Assembly (NCBI GenBank): GCA_026390775.1
Contig: JAPLFF010000003.1
Location: 248,001-312,000, forward strand
DNA: 64,000 nucleotides
DNA from: Ignavibacteriales bacterium
GTDB lineage: Bacteria; Bacteroidota; Ignavibacteria; Ignavibacteriales; Melioribacteraceae
Reading direction: 5' to 3'
Part shown: in pieces, positions 17,680 to 26,581 of the stretch
How positions within the stretch are numbered: position 1 is the stretch's first letter
Layout of the letters: every line of letters starts with the position of its first letter
Position numbers and translations under genes: made by a program
Notes under the pieces: model-generated
Seen by the model: only the letters and a program-made list of their open reading frames with translations
Database searches by the model: none
What the model was told of the DNA's origin: nothing

Positions 17680-17946
17680 GGCAAAATTCATTTTTGAATA
17701 ATTGAAATATTGTTATAGATTGCATTCACAACAACGGGGTAAACCCTCTTGATAACAAATTTAAACTCTTACTCTTCCCAACTAAAAAACTACAGCAAGA
17801 CAAAATAAATTTCCTTTGCTGGTAACAAATTATATGTTCTCCGCTGGATTATATGTCCATCGGTTATTAGCGGTTTATCGAAAAGTTGTGGCAGGTTAAT
17901 TAATAGTAATACGCAAAGTGTATTAATTCTAAAAGTAATATTCATT
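17680..17946. other. Gene-free stretch before an unknown gene
   Basis: No convincing gene is seen. It contains a short hairpin CCGCT/AGCGG (around 17837-17869) and, at 17895-17914, the cassette-boundary-like motif GTTAATTAATAG...ACGC that is 17/20 identical to the one at 5875-5894. A copy of such a motif ahead of two unrelated genes suggests mobile-element ends rather than a promoter. Confidence 0.4.
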
Positions 17947-18684
17947 ATGAAAAAACTCGAAAAAACTAATATCATCTTACAAATAATTGTTGGAATAATA
18001 ATCATTGGTCAATTTATCTATGCGAGTAGAGAAATTATACTTTATGGATTAAAAGCAAGTATGCCAGTATGGGTATTAATCTTATCATCATTGATTTCTA
18101 TTCTATTCGGTTTTTTAATTCCTAGGAATAAAAGTATTCGTATTAGAAAAGTATTTGAGCACCCTCATATTTTTAATTTTGATTGGCAAGAAAGTAATCC
18201 TGAATTAAAAGGTTGGACTATCGAAGCAGATGATGGTAAAACTAGTAAACCAACATTTAAATTATTAGCTGATGGCAAATATGGAAAAGTTCTAGATATT
18301 AAATCTGTTTCAAGTTACCATATGGATATTAATATACCTGCACTTTATAAATATGCAAAGATATATGAAGTAATTTTAAAGCCCGGTGAAGCTTATCAGT
18401 TTTATGCTCTGGTAAAAATTATCAGCCAAAACAAAAAACAAAATAAAGTTGTATGGTTAGCTTTTAGTGAAGGTAAAGGAATTCCCAGACCTTTTGCAGA
18501 CGGTATGTATGAATGGAAAATAGATTTATCACCTGACAAACTGGAATATGGTTGGTTACAATTTAGAATAGATCTCGCTGATGCAGTTGGTAAAACATAT
18601 GGTCTAGAAGGATGGCAGCTAGATGAATTTAAATTAATACGTATACGAGGTGAACTAGTATTAGCTGAAATAAACATTTATTAA
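17947..18684 (+). CDS. Hypothetical membrane-anchored protein
   Basis: I do not recognise this 245-residue protein. Two N-terminal hydrophobic helices (about residues 11-30 and 42-57) precede a soluble part that looks like a beta-sandwich: tryptophan-rich strands such as FDWQESN, LKGWTI, YEWKIDLSP and GWQLDEFKLIRI. That layout resembles jelly-roll or carbohydrate-binding-like modules but no motif settles it. It ends just before an attC-like inverted repeat and follows a cassette-like motif, and it looks AT-rich. It may therefore be a captured gene. Confidence 0.7.
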   Translation: MKKLEKTNIILQIIVGIIIIGQFIYASREIILYGLKASMPVWVLILSSLISILFGFLIPRNKSIRIRKVFEHPHIFNFDWQESNPELKGWTIEADDGKTSKPTFKLLADGKYGKVLDIKSVSSYHMDINIPALYKYAKIYEVILKPGEAYQFYALVKIISQNKKQNKVVWLAFSEGKGIPRPFADGMYEWKIDLSPDKLEYGWLQFRIDLADAVGKTYGLEGWQLDEFKLIRIRGELVLAEINIY

Positions 18685-18690
18685 AAATGT

Positions 18691-18893
18691 GTATAACCAG
18701 CCGCCCAACACGGACAGCGTTTTTCAGTGCGGCATTGTTCTAAATTATAAGGTTGGCTTGCAAAACTATGTTGCTCTTTAAAGTAGGTTTTTCTAAGAAA
18801 TATTTTTGTAAATAAAAGTTGTTGTGGTTAATTGGCATTGCTGTTCTGGGCTGCCGTTTAGCAGCAACTTCGTTAGGGCGTTAATTGTTATGA
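18691..18893 (+). repeat. attC-like inverted repeat between two unknown genes
   Basis: The left end ATAACCAG...CGCCCAAC (18693-18708) is complementary to the right end GTTAGGGCG...GTTAT (18873-18891), giving matched outer arms about 165 bases apart. GCCCAAC fits the attC R'' consensus RYYYAAC, while the right GTTAGGG misses the last base of GTTRRRY. An internal GCGTTTTTCAGTGCGGC block is reminiscent of Vibrio integron repeats. The element starts six bases after a stop codon, as cassette sites do. No integrase gene is present. Confidence 0.5.
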
Positions 18894-18908
18894 CAAATAA
18901 GGACTAAT

Positions 18909-19493
18909 ATGGATAATGAAGAAAATTCATTAGTAGATGAAAAATCTGAATCACCACGAAATCGAAAAAATGAAGAATTCCTAAGCTTTTTCAATGAATT
19001 CACAGAGGAATCTGACAGAGCAGCAGTTATATTAGGAGCAGCTAAACTCGATCTTCTACTTTACCAAATTCTCCAAAAAGCTTTGAGACCTTGTCCAACT
19101 GGGCAAGATGAACTTATGGATGGCGATGCACCTTTAAGCACATTTAGTAGCAAGATAAACCTTATTCATCGTATGGGAATAATATCTTCTGATTTTGCAA
19201 GAGTCTTACACATTATTAGAAAAATTAGAAACACATTTGCACACGAGATGGCAAGTCGGTCACTTGATTTAGGATCGCATCGTGATCGTGTAGCAGAATT
19301 GATATCTCCATTTCGACATTTGCCTATTTTTGAAAGCACATATAAAACTTTTTTTCAAGAAAATAGTGGGCCATCTTATGATTTTAGATATGCCCTTACT
19401 TGTATAATCATGCGACTTGAAGTTATTCTTGAAAATATCAAAGAAGTTCAAGTTGATCCGAATGGGTATTTGTTACCTCAGAATATTGTTTAA
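18909..19493 (+). CDS. MltR-like protein (mannitol repressor family fold)
   Basis: A 194-residue helical protein. After a charged N-terminus it contains TEESDRAAVILGAAKLDLLLYQIL (split here at about residues 37-60), GDAPLSTFSSKINL and the diagnostic IRKIRNTFAH (near residue 110). This series matches the MltR family, named for the mannitol operon repressor of E. coli, although most members are not tied to mannitol. No mannitol genes are nearby. The attC-like repeat upstream and the AT-rich sequence suggest a cassette-borne gene. It ends 48 bases before the convergent phosphosugar mutase. Confidence 0.65.
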   Translation: MDNEENSLVDEKSESPRNRKNEEFLSFFNEFTEESDRAAVILGAAKLDLLLYQILQKALRPCPTGQDELMDGDAPLSTFSSKINLIHRMGIISSDFARVLHIIRKIRNTFAHEMASRSLDLGSHRDRVAELISPFRHLPIFESTYKTFFQENSGPSYDFRYALTCIIMRLEVILENIKEVQVDPNGYLLPQNIV

Positions 19494-19541
19494 ATTTATT
19501 CCTCGGCTGTCAAGAACCATTTCTTGACATTGAATTGAAAA

Positions 19542-20915
19542 TTATCCAAAAGAAGAAATCTCTCTCACATATTTCTCCGCCAAACTCTCTGCATCTTCTT
19601 TTGTTTTCGCTTCAACAATACAGCGTATAATCGGTTCTGTGTTTGATTTTCTGAAATGTACCCAGTGATCATCAAAATCAATCCGTAATCCATCCTCAAG
19701 ATTTATCTTTTCAAACTTGTACCGCTCAACAATTTTTTTAATTACATCATCCGGATTACGCGGTGCAGTTCCTTCAGGTACAGGGGCTAATTCAATTTTC
19801 TTCTTAACTATGAAGTATTGAGGTAAGGATTTTTTCAATCCGCTCATCTTTCCGCCGTACTCAATTAAGTGCTGAAGCATAATTATAGTTCCGGTAAGTG
19901 CATCTCTTCCAAACACAACTTGCGGTAAAATAACTCCGCCGCTTCCTTCGCCGCCGATAACCGCATCAACTTCTTTCATCTTCTTTACAACATTTGCCTC
20001 ACCAACCGGAGCTCTGAAGACCTGGCATTCAAATCCTTTTGCAACATCTTCCACTGAGCGCGTTGTAGAAAGATTTACAACAACATTTCCTCTTTTCTTT
20101 TTGAGATAAAATTTAACTGCTTGTGTGATTGTATTTTCTTCGCCGAATGGTTCGCCCTTTTCGGTTATCAAAACTAACCGGTCAACATCAGGATCAACAA
20201 CAATTCCTAAATCTGCTTTATGTTTTTTTACAGCATCCATTGTTGCAGTTAAATTTTCCGGTATCGGTTCAGGCAATCGCGGAAAGATTCCGGTTCTCTC
20301 GCAATTCATCTCGATCACTTTACAGCCAAGCTTACTCAACAACTTAGGCATCGAATAAGCCCCGGCGCCGTTTACGCAATCAAGTAAAACTCTAAATTTT
20401 CTTTTCCGGATCTTTGCAACATTTATATAATCCAACTTCAGAACTGCTTCAATATGATTATCCAAACCTTTTCTGTAACGAGTTACCTTACCTAATTTAT
20501 CCCAGGCAGAAAATTTTTTATCTGTTTCATAAAGAAATTTCATCATGCCGACATTTTCTTCAGCGCTCATAAATTCACCATTGCCGTTGAGCAGCTTTAA
20601 TGCATTCCATTCATTTGGATTATGACTAGCAGAAAGTTGAATTCCACCGACAGCATTAAGTTTTTTTACGTTGAACAAAACTGTCGGGGTTGGACAAATG
20701 CCGATATCTACAACATCGTTACCTTTTGCCATAAGTGTTCCGATAACAATGTTACGGACCATCTCACCGGAAATTCTTCCGTCACTTCCAACAATAATTT
20801 TTCCGCTGCCGCAGAAATCAGCATAAGCAGAAGTATAGTTCACCAAAACTTCCGGATCGAGTCCGTCGCCGATTATTCCTCTGATACCTGAAATGCTGAC
20901 CATTAATGTTGGCAT
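19542..20915 (-). CDS. glmM: Phosphoglucosamine/phosphomannomutase (alpha-D-phosphohexomutase)
   Basis: A 457-residue four-domain phosphohexomutase. The active-site serine is S97 in SASHNP, the metal loop is DPDVDRL (D241, D243, D245), the sugar loop GEGSGG lies near 330, and the phosphate-binding C-terminal loop reads RKSNTEPIIR. It interconverts hexose 6- and 1-phosphates for cell-wall or glycan precursors. The sequence is closest in style to GlmM/ManB of the archaeal-like branch, so the symbol is tentative. The start at 20915 has AGAGG upstream on the minus strand. It is convergent with the MltR-like gene. Confidence 0.85.
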   Translation of the reverse strand: MPTLMVSISGIRGIIGDGLDPEVLVNYTSAYADFCGSGKIIVGSDGRISGEMVRNIVIGTLMAKGNDVVDIGICPTPTVLFNVKKLNAVGGIQLSASHNPNEWNALKLLNGNGEFMSAEENVGMMKFLYETDKKFSAWDKLGKVTRYRKGLDNHIEAVLKLDYINVAKIRKRKFRVLLDCVNGAGAYSMPKLLSKLGCKVIEMNCERTGIFPRLPEPIPENLTATMDAVKKHKADLGIVVDPDVDRLVLITEKGEPFGEENTITQAVKFYLKKKRGNVVVNLSTTRSVEDVAKGFECQVFRAPVGEANVVKKMKEVDAVIGGEGSGGVILPQVVFGRDALTGTIIMLQHLIEYGGKMSGLKKSLPQYFIVKKKIELAPVPEGTAPRNPDDVIKKIVERYKFEKINLEDGLRIDFDDHWVHFRKSNTEPIIRCIVEAKTKEDAESLAEKYVREISSFG

Positions 20916-20933
20916 AACAACCTCTTAATTGCG

Positions 20934-20956
20934 AACCTGCCTGCTGGTAGGCAAGT
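20934..20956. repeat. Short inverted repeat between divergent genes
   Basis: AACCTGCC and GGCAAGTT form eight-base arms with one mismatch around TGCTGGTA. It lies between the divergent mutase and nth genes. It could be a small palindromic repeat or an operator; nothing distinguishes these. Confidence 0.4.
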
Positions 20957-21018
20957 TGAGAATTTAGAATTATATTCAAATGGAATTTAATAACTTTTCA
21001 GCGAAAATGATTTATTAA

Positions 21019-21741
21019 ATGAAGACTCAAAAAGAATTTATCATAAGAACTAATTCGTTGCTTATTAAACATTTCGGTATTCCCAAACGAAATAAAAAGT
21101 TGCCTGATCCTCTTGATATGTTGATTGCAACAATTCTTTCTCAAAACACAAACGATAATAATTCTTATAAAGCATACCGAAATCTAAAAAGTCGTTATAA
21201 ATCTTGGAATGAATTGTATGATGAAAAAAGAACAACAGTCGAAAAGATAATTAGAGTTGCCGGATTAGCCAGAGCAAAATCTACTGCAATAAAAAATGTT
21301 ATCAGCCAACTTAATCGGTCAACAGGAAAAATATCTCTTGATCATATCAAAAAGTTCTCAAGTGAAGATGCAATTAATGAATTAACCAAGTACAAAGGAA
21401 TCGGTGTGAAAACCGCTAGTTGTGTTTTGTTATTTGCACTGGATAGAAATGTCTGTCCTGTTGATACTCATGTTCACAGAACAACAAACCGAATTGGTAT
21501 CGTTTCGGAAAAAACACCTGACAAGACATTTTTTGCACTCAATAAAAATTTTCCAGAAAGAATTGCTCATTCATTTCATACAAATCTTATTCGTCTCGGA
21601 CGTGAAATTTGTAAACCAACAAATCCGAATTGCGGAATTTGTCCACTGCTCAAAATCTGTTGCTATCCCGACAAAAATTTTGATCTTAAGAAAGAAGGAT
21701 CCAAACGGGATTTTATGCTGCTAGATAACGTGAACAAATAA
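21019..21741 (+). CDS. nth: Endonuclease III
   Basis: A 240-residue base-excision repair glycosylase/AP lyase. The helix-hairpin-helix YKGIGVKTA carries the catalytic K131, and D149 in PVDTHVHR is the catalytic aspartate. The C-terminal Fe-S loop has C198, C205, C208 and C214 in the CX6CX2CX5C spacing. It removes oxidised pyrimidines. The last 20 residues form a short charged tail beyond the cluster. It stands between a divergent mutase and lipB. Confidence 0.94.
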   Translation: MKTQKEFIIRTNSLLIKHFGIPKRNKKLPDPLDMLIATILSQNTNDNNSYKAYRNLKSRYKSWNELYDEKRTTVEKIIRVAGLARAKSTAIKNVISQLNRSTGKISLDHIKKFSSEDAINELTKYKGIGVKTASCVLLFALDRNVCPVDTHVHRTTNRIGIVSEKTPDKTFFALNKNFPERIAHSFHTNLIRLGREICKPTNPNCGICPLLKICCYPDKNFDLKKEGSKRDFMLLDNVNK

Positions 21742-21970
21742 TTATGAATGATGAATTTTGAGTTATGAATTAAATAAACAGAAGTAAATTCTCCTCCCCA
21801 ATACTAAGATAACAGACCACTAATTACTAACGACCAAAAATGAACGAACATGTAATAAAACTTGTTATAATTAGTAAAAAGGAACATAAGTTTGTTCTCA
21901 GAGCTCATATATTTATATTTCGGTAAAATTTTCCAATCAGAATCAATAATGGAAGCGGCGGCTAACGCGT

Positions 21971-22684
21971 ATGGCGAATCAATCCACATATAGAACTTTT
22001 GATTACTGCGATCTCAGTATGATTGATTATAATCAAGCATGGGATTTGCAGAAAGAAATTTTTGATCTTCGTCATCGAAACGAAATTAACGATACACTTT
22101 TTCTGTTGGAACATCCGCATACTTACACTCTTGGAAAGGTAGCAGAGAAAGAAAATCTTATCAGTACGAGTGAGCAGTTACAAGAACTTGAAATCAGCGT
22201 TTATGAAATTGACCGAGGTGGAGATATTACTTATCATGGACCGGGACAGATAGTTGGGTATCCGATAATTAATTTAAGTGATTGGAAAGAAGATACACAC
22301 GAATATTTACGCGCACTCGAAGAAGTAATAATCCAAACTTGTGCTGAGTATGGATTGAGTACAAATCGAAATCCAAAATATACTGGAGTGTGGCTTGGAG
22401 AGAAAAAAATTGCTGCGATCGGAATTAAGGTGAACAGATGGATTACAATGCACGGATTTGCTTTCAATGTGAACACTGATCTAAATTATTTCAGCGGAAT
22501 AATCCCTTGCGGAATAAAAGATAAAGATGTTACTTCACTCCAACGTGAACTTGGAACAGAAATTAAATTGAGCGAAGTGAAAGAAAAACTTGTTAAGAAT
22601 TTTCAAAAAGTTTTTGGTTATACTAAATTCATCATAAAAGAAAAAAGTAGTTATATAAAAGAGTTTGAAAAGATATCCTCGTGA
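21971..22684 (+). CDS. lipB: Octanoyl-ACP:protein N-octanoyltransferase
   Basis: A 237-residue LipB. It transfers octanoyl chains from acyl carrier protein to lipoyl domains. The signature RGGDITYHGPGQIVGYP (82-98) is intact, with the conserved lysine in KKIAAIG (K146) and the thioester cysteine C180 in IIPCGI. It is followed by the fused E1, the E2 carrying two lipoyl domains, and lipA, so the enzyme, its substrate and the sulfur-inserting enzyme are encoded together. A palindromic repeat separates it from E1. Confidence 0.95.
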   Translation: MANQSTYRTFDYCDLSMIDYNQAWDLQKEIFDLRHRNEINDTLFLLEHPHTYTLGKVAEKENLISTSEQLQELEISVYEIDRGGDITYHGPGQIVGYPIINLSDWKEDTHEYLRALEEVIIQTCAEYGLSTNRNPKYTGVWLGEKKIAAIGIKVNRWITMHGFAFNVNTDLNYFSGIIPCGIKDKDVTSLQRELGTEIKLSEVKEKLVKNFQKVFGYTKFIIKEKSSYIKEFEKISS

Positions 22685-22737
22685 CGTGGTGTCTTGGTGG
22701 TTAAAACTTTACCGCAAAGACTCTAAGACACAAAGAA
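22682..22737. repeat. Palindromic intergenic repeat (family A), second copy
   Basis: TCTTGGTGGTTAAA and TTTACCGCAAAGA form an imperfect hairpin, with flanking GTGTC/GACAC complementarity. The loop-proximal TGGTTAAA is shared with the copy at 1785-1867. It fills most of the lipB-E1 spacer. Confidence 0.6.
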
Positions 22738-22749
22738 GGGAATAGATAA

Positions 22750-24837
22750 ATGGCAAAAGAAATAAAATCAGAAATTACTATAGATAAAGGTAACGGTTCA
22801 ATTCCAACCGGTAAGATTGATTCATTCGGCGGAATGACTAAAGATGAATTGATGAATGCTCTTCGTCTTATGAATCTTTCCCGCACGATGGATCATAAAG
22901 TAATGAACCTGCTTAAACAAGGTAAAGCATTTTTCCATATTGCCGGCGCAGGACATGAAGCAACACAAATCGCTTTTGGACTTGCAATGAAAAAAGGAAC
23001 TGACTGGGCTTTCCCTTATTATCGAGATATGGGTTTGATGTTGACTCTTGGTTCAAAACCGGAAGATATTTTTCTTGGATTCCTTGGTAAAGAAAACGAT
23101 CCGATGACAGGCGGAAGACAGATGCCGTGTCATTGGTCATCTAAAGAATTCAATGTCCCTACTCAATCCAGCCCAACTGGAACTCAGTTTTTACAAGCTG
23201 TCGGCGCTGCCCTTGCGATAAGGAAAAAAGGAATCAACGGCGTTGTTTATGTAAGCAGCGGAGAAGGAACAACATCTCAAGGTGAATTTCATGAAGCTGT
23301 TAATTGGGCCAGCCGTGAAAAACTGCCTGTTGTGTTTGTTATTCAAAATAATAAATGGGCTATTTCGGTTCCGGTTAAATATCAAACCGCAGGAAAAGAT
23401 TCTTTGATAAGCGAGATGATGAAAGGTTTCGAAAATCTTTTACGAATTGAAGTTGATGGAACTGATTTTCTACAAGTTAATGTTGTTGCCCAATCGGCAT
23501 TCAAATATGCACGTCAGGGTAAAGGTCCTGTTTTAGTTGAAGCACACGTAGTGAGATTACTCTCTCATTCATCTTCTGACGACCAGAGAAAATATCGTCC
23601 TGATGAATCGTTAAAAGAAGATTTGAAAAAAGATCCAATTGATCTTTTCTCAAACGTTTTATTAAAGAAAGAAATATTAACCGAGCTCGCTTATGATGAA
23701 TTCAAAAAAGAAATTACGCGGCATGTAAATGATGCAGCTGATTGGGCATTGAAACAAGAAGAACCAAAACCCGAATCAGCAATAAGATTTGTTCTTGATG
23801 AATCCGGTAAACGAGATCGTCTCGAATATGAAAAAGGAAAGATTGATGGTAAACAGGTTGTATTGGTTGATGCAATTAACCACGCGTTAAAAGAAGAGAT
23901 GGATCGCAACAATAAAATTTATGTTTTTGGTGAAGATGTCGCAGATGGTAAGGGCGGAGTTTTTACTTCTACAAAAGGTCTTTCAACAAAATTTGGAAAC
24001 GATAGAGTTTTTAATTCACCGCTTGCAGAAGCAAGTATTGTAGGTGTTGCAATTGGTATGGCATTAAGCGGATTGAAACCATGTGTTGAAATTCAATTTG
24101 GAGATTATATCTGGCCTGCATTTATGCAGTTCCGCGATGAAATGGTGATGTATCGTTACCGCTCAAATAATTTATTTGAAGCGCCGGTAGTTACACGTGT
24201 TGCAGTCGGTGGATATATTCACGGCGGATTATATCACAGTCAAAATATTGAAGGATTTTTTGCTCACATGCCCGGATTGCTGATAGCATATCCATCAAAT
24301 GCGGCTGATGCAAAAGGATTATTAAAAACTGCTCTGCGAATAAACGATCCGGTACTTTTCTTAGAACACAAAGGTTTGTACCGCCAAAGTTATGCTTCAT
24401 CAGTTGAACCTGATGCTGATTATTTATTACCATTTGGGAAAGCGAAAGTAGTAAGAGAAGGAAATGATCTTTCGATAATTACTTACGGCGCAATGGTGCA
24501 TGAATCTAATTTTGCTGTGAAGAAATTAGAAGATGACGGATACTCAGTAGAAATTATTGATATAAGAACAATAGCACCTCTTGATGTTGATACAATTTAT
24601 AAGTCAGTAAAGAAAACAGGTAAAGCGATTGTTATTCATGAAGATACTTTAACAGCAGGATTTGGTGCTGAGATTGCAGCACTTATAACCGAGAACTGTT
24701 TTGAATCTCTTGACGGACCTGTAAAAAGGATTGGTGCTTTAGATGCGCCGATTCCCTTTGCCCCAAATTTAGAACAAGCAATTCTTCCTACAAGAGAAAA
24801 AATTTATAAATCACTTAAACAATTATTGGAATATTAA
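22750..24837 (+). CDS. Fused E1 alpha-beta subunit of a 2-oxoacid dehydrogenase complex
   Basis: A 695-residue fusion of the two thiamine-diphosphate E1 chains. The alpha half (about 25-350) holds the ThDP motif beginning GEGTTSQGEFHEA at 171 and ending with NN at 200-201. The beta half (about 367-695) shows FGEDVADGKGGVF, NSPLAEASIVGVAIGMA and the late ERIGALDAPIPF-like end. E1 decarboxylates a 2-oxoacid and acylates the lipoyl group of E2. Branched-chain 2-oxoacids, pyruvate or acetoin are all possible. Fused E1 chains of this type are common in Bacteroidota relatives. The E3 gene is not adjacent. Confidence 0.92.
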   Translation: MAKEIKSEITIDKGNGSIPTGKIDSFGGMTKDELMNALRLMNLSRTMDHKVMNLLKQGKAFFHIAGAGHEATQIAFGLAMKKGTDWAFPYYRDMGLMLTLGSKPEDIFLGFLGKENDPMTGGRQMPCHWSSKEFNVPTQSSPTGTQFLQAVGAALAIRKKGINGVVYVSSGEGTTSQGEFHEAVNWASREKLPVVFVIQNNKWAISVPVKYQTAGKDSLISEMMKGFENLLRIEVDGTDFLQVNVVAQSAFKYARQGKGPVLVEAHVVRLLSHSSSDDQRKYRPDESLKEDLKKDPIDLFSNVLLKKEILTELAYDEFKKEITRHVNDAADWALKQEEPKPESAIRFVLDESGKRDRLEYEKGKIDGKQVVLVDAINHALKEEMDRNNKIYVFGEDVADGKGGVFTSTKGLSTKFGNDRVFNSPLAEASIVGVAIGMALSGLKPCVEIQFGDYIWPAFMQFRDEMVMYRYRSNNLFEAPVVTRVAVGGYIHGGLYHSQNIEGFFAHMPGLLIAYPSNAADAKGLLKTALRINDPVLFLEHKGLYRQSYASSVEPDADYLLPFGKAKVVREGNDLSIITYGAMVHESNFAVKKLEDDGYSVEIIDIRTIAPLDVDTIYKSVKKTGKAIVIHEDTLTAGFGAEIAALITENCFESLDGPVKRIGALDAPIPFAPNLEQAILPTREKIYKSLKQLLEY

Positions 24838-24839
24838 AC

Positions 24840-24899
24840 TGTAGCGCAGAATAGTATTCTGCGCGCAAAAATATGCACAGATTATGAATCTATGCTACA
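24840..24899. repeat. Three-way-junction palindromic element (REP-like)
   Basis: Outer arms TGTAGC (24840-24845) and GCTACA (24894-24899) enclose a perfect eight-base hairpin GCAGAATA/TATTCTGC (24846-24862) and a second hairpin AGATT/AATCT (24879-24891). The folded form is a small cloverleaf. It lies between the E1 stop and the E2 ribosome site, so it is transcribed within the operon. Confidence 0.7.
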
Positions 24900-24914
24900 T
24901 TACTCGGAGAAGAA

Positions 24915-26519
24915 ATGAAAGTTGATGTTGTAATGCCAAAAATGGGTGAGAGTATTAACGAAGGAACGTTGTTAAAATGGCATAAAAAGAAAGGTGATAG
25001 AGTTAAGAAAGATGAGATCATATATGAAATAAGTACGGATAAAGTTGATACGGAAATTCCAAGCTCTGAAGATGGTATCTTGATCGATATTAAAGTATTT
25101 GAGCAGGAAACCGTTGAAGTTGGAACTGTTGTAGCAGTAATTGAGACCAACGGGGAAGTTGCATCCGTTCAAGCAGAAGAAAAGAAAGTTGAAATTCCAT
25201 CAACGACACAAGTAGGTGATGAATTAATTGATGTACCGATGCCTAAGATGGGCGAGTCAGTAATGGAAGGAACGATTTTGAAGTGGCATAAAAAAGTTGG
25301 TGATAAAGTTCAACGAGATGAAATTATTTTTGAAATAAGTACTGATAAAGTTGATACTGAAGTTCCTTCTCCTGTAGATGGTACACTTGCAGAAATTCTT
25401 TTTGGTGAAAACTCAACAGTTGAAGTCGGAGTTGCAGTTGCAAAAATTTTATCAAGCAGTGGAATAGTTAAACCGAAACTCGAACAGAAAATAGAACATG
25501 AGCAAGATCCCGTCAAAGATACGCCGGGCAAGCAAGAGCATGAGCAAGAAAAAAAATATATAAATATTTCCAACCAAAGAAAACCGATTGTTACGTCAAA
25601 CAGATTTTATTCTCCACTCGTTCTTAGCATTGCTCGTACTGAAGGGATTTCTATGAGCGAGTTAGAAACTATACCGGGCAACGGTATTGGAGGAAGATTA
25701 TCTAAAAACGATCTTCTCAGTTATATCCAAAGTGGGAAGAGCGGTAGTGTTTTATTTTCTAAAACAGAATCTGATTCTATTCCCGCAACTTCATCGCCAA
25801 AAAAAACTACCGGGCAAAGAGAAGAAATTATTCCGATGGATAATAATCGGCAGAGAATCATGCATCACATGTTAAATAGCAAAAATACTTCAGTTCATGT
25901 TTCTGCTATAATTGAAGTTGATATGTCGCGCATATACAACTTCATCGAAAAAAACCGCGATACATTTACTAATGAAGGTATTAAACTTACTTATATGCCG
26001 TTCATTTCATTTGCTGTAATAAAAGGATTGAAAGAATTTCCGTTGATGAATTCTTCCATTGACGGTAATAATATTGTGATGAAGAAATATATCAATCTGG
26101 GTATAGCTGTTGCAGTTGAACCAAACGGATTGATTGTACCAAATATTAAAAATGCTGATGAAAAAAACATACGCGGACTTGCTAAATCAATTGCCGATAT
26201 TGGAAACAGAGCGCGGACAAAAAAACTTGTCCCCGATGATATAGTTGACGGAACATTTTCAATTACAAACTATGGAGTATTCGGTTCTTTGTTCGGAACA
26301 CCGATCATCAATCAGCCAGAAGTTGGAATTCTGGGCATCGGTGCTGTTACAAAGAAACCGGTAGTTATTGAAAGCAATGGAATTGAAAGCATTGCAATCA
26401 AACCAATGATGTATCTTTCGCTAAGTCATGATCATCGTCTTGTTGATGGAATGCTTGGTGGAAAATTTTTGAAATCAGTAAAAGAAACTTTAGAAAATTT
26501 TGATACAAATTTAGTTTAA
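24915..26519 (+). CDS. Dihydrolipoamide acyltransferase E2 with two lipoyl domains
   Basis: A 534-residue E2 core. Two lipoyl domains carry their lysines in STDKVDTE motifs (K43 and K145). A peripheral-subunit-binding domain follows at about 235-275 (SPLVLSIARTEG...GIGGRLSK). The acyltransferase domain ends with the catalytic HDHRLVDG (H507, D511). Linkers are charged or proline-poor rather than Ala-Pro rich. It receives the acyl group from the fused E1 encoded upstream and passes it to CoA. Substrate type follows E1 and is unresolved. Confidence 0.93.
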   Translation: MKVDVVMPKMGESINEGTLLKWHKKKGDRVKKDEIIYEISTDKVDTEIPSSEDGILIDIKVFEQETVEVGTVVAVIETNGEVASVQAEEKKVEIPSTTQVGDELIDVPMPKMGESVMEGTILKWHKKVGDKVQRDEIIFEISTDKVDTEVPSPVDGTLAEILFGENSTVEVGVAVAKILSSSGIVKPKLEQKIEHEQDPVKDTPGKQEHEQEKKYINISNQRKPIVTSNRFYSPLVLSIARTEGISMSELETIPGNGIGGRLSKNDLLSYIQSGKSGSVLFSKTESDSIPATSSPKKTTGQREEIIPMDNNRQRIMHHMLNSKNTSVHVSAIIEVDMSRIYNFIEKNRDTFTNEGIKLTYMPFISFAVIKGLKEFPLMNSSIDGNNIVMKKYINLGIAVAVEPNGLIVPNIKNADEKNIRGLAKSIADIGNRARTKKLVPDDIVDGTFSITNYGVFGSLFGTPIINQPEVGILGIGAVTKKPVVIESNGIESIAIKPMMYLSLSHDHRLVDGMLGGKFLKSVKETLENFDTNLV

Positions 26520-26581
26520 GATCAAGATCACGAGTTTACCCGCCGTTCTTTTGACGGGCAAGATCAAGAAGGAAAATTTTA

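Noticed and set aside
17618-19541. CRISPR array or full integron
   Set aside because: Repeats are not regularly spaced, no cas gene or integrase is present, and only one attC-like element is complete.
26521-26581. Short CCCG/CGGG inverted repeat before lipA
   Set aside because: The pairing is only a few bases and there is no T run, so I do not call a terminator.
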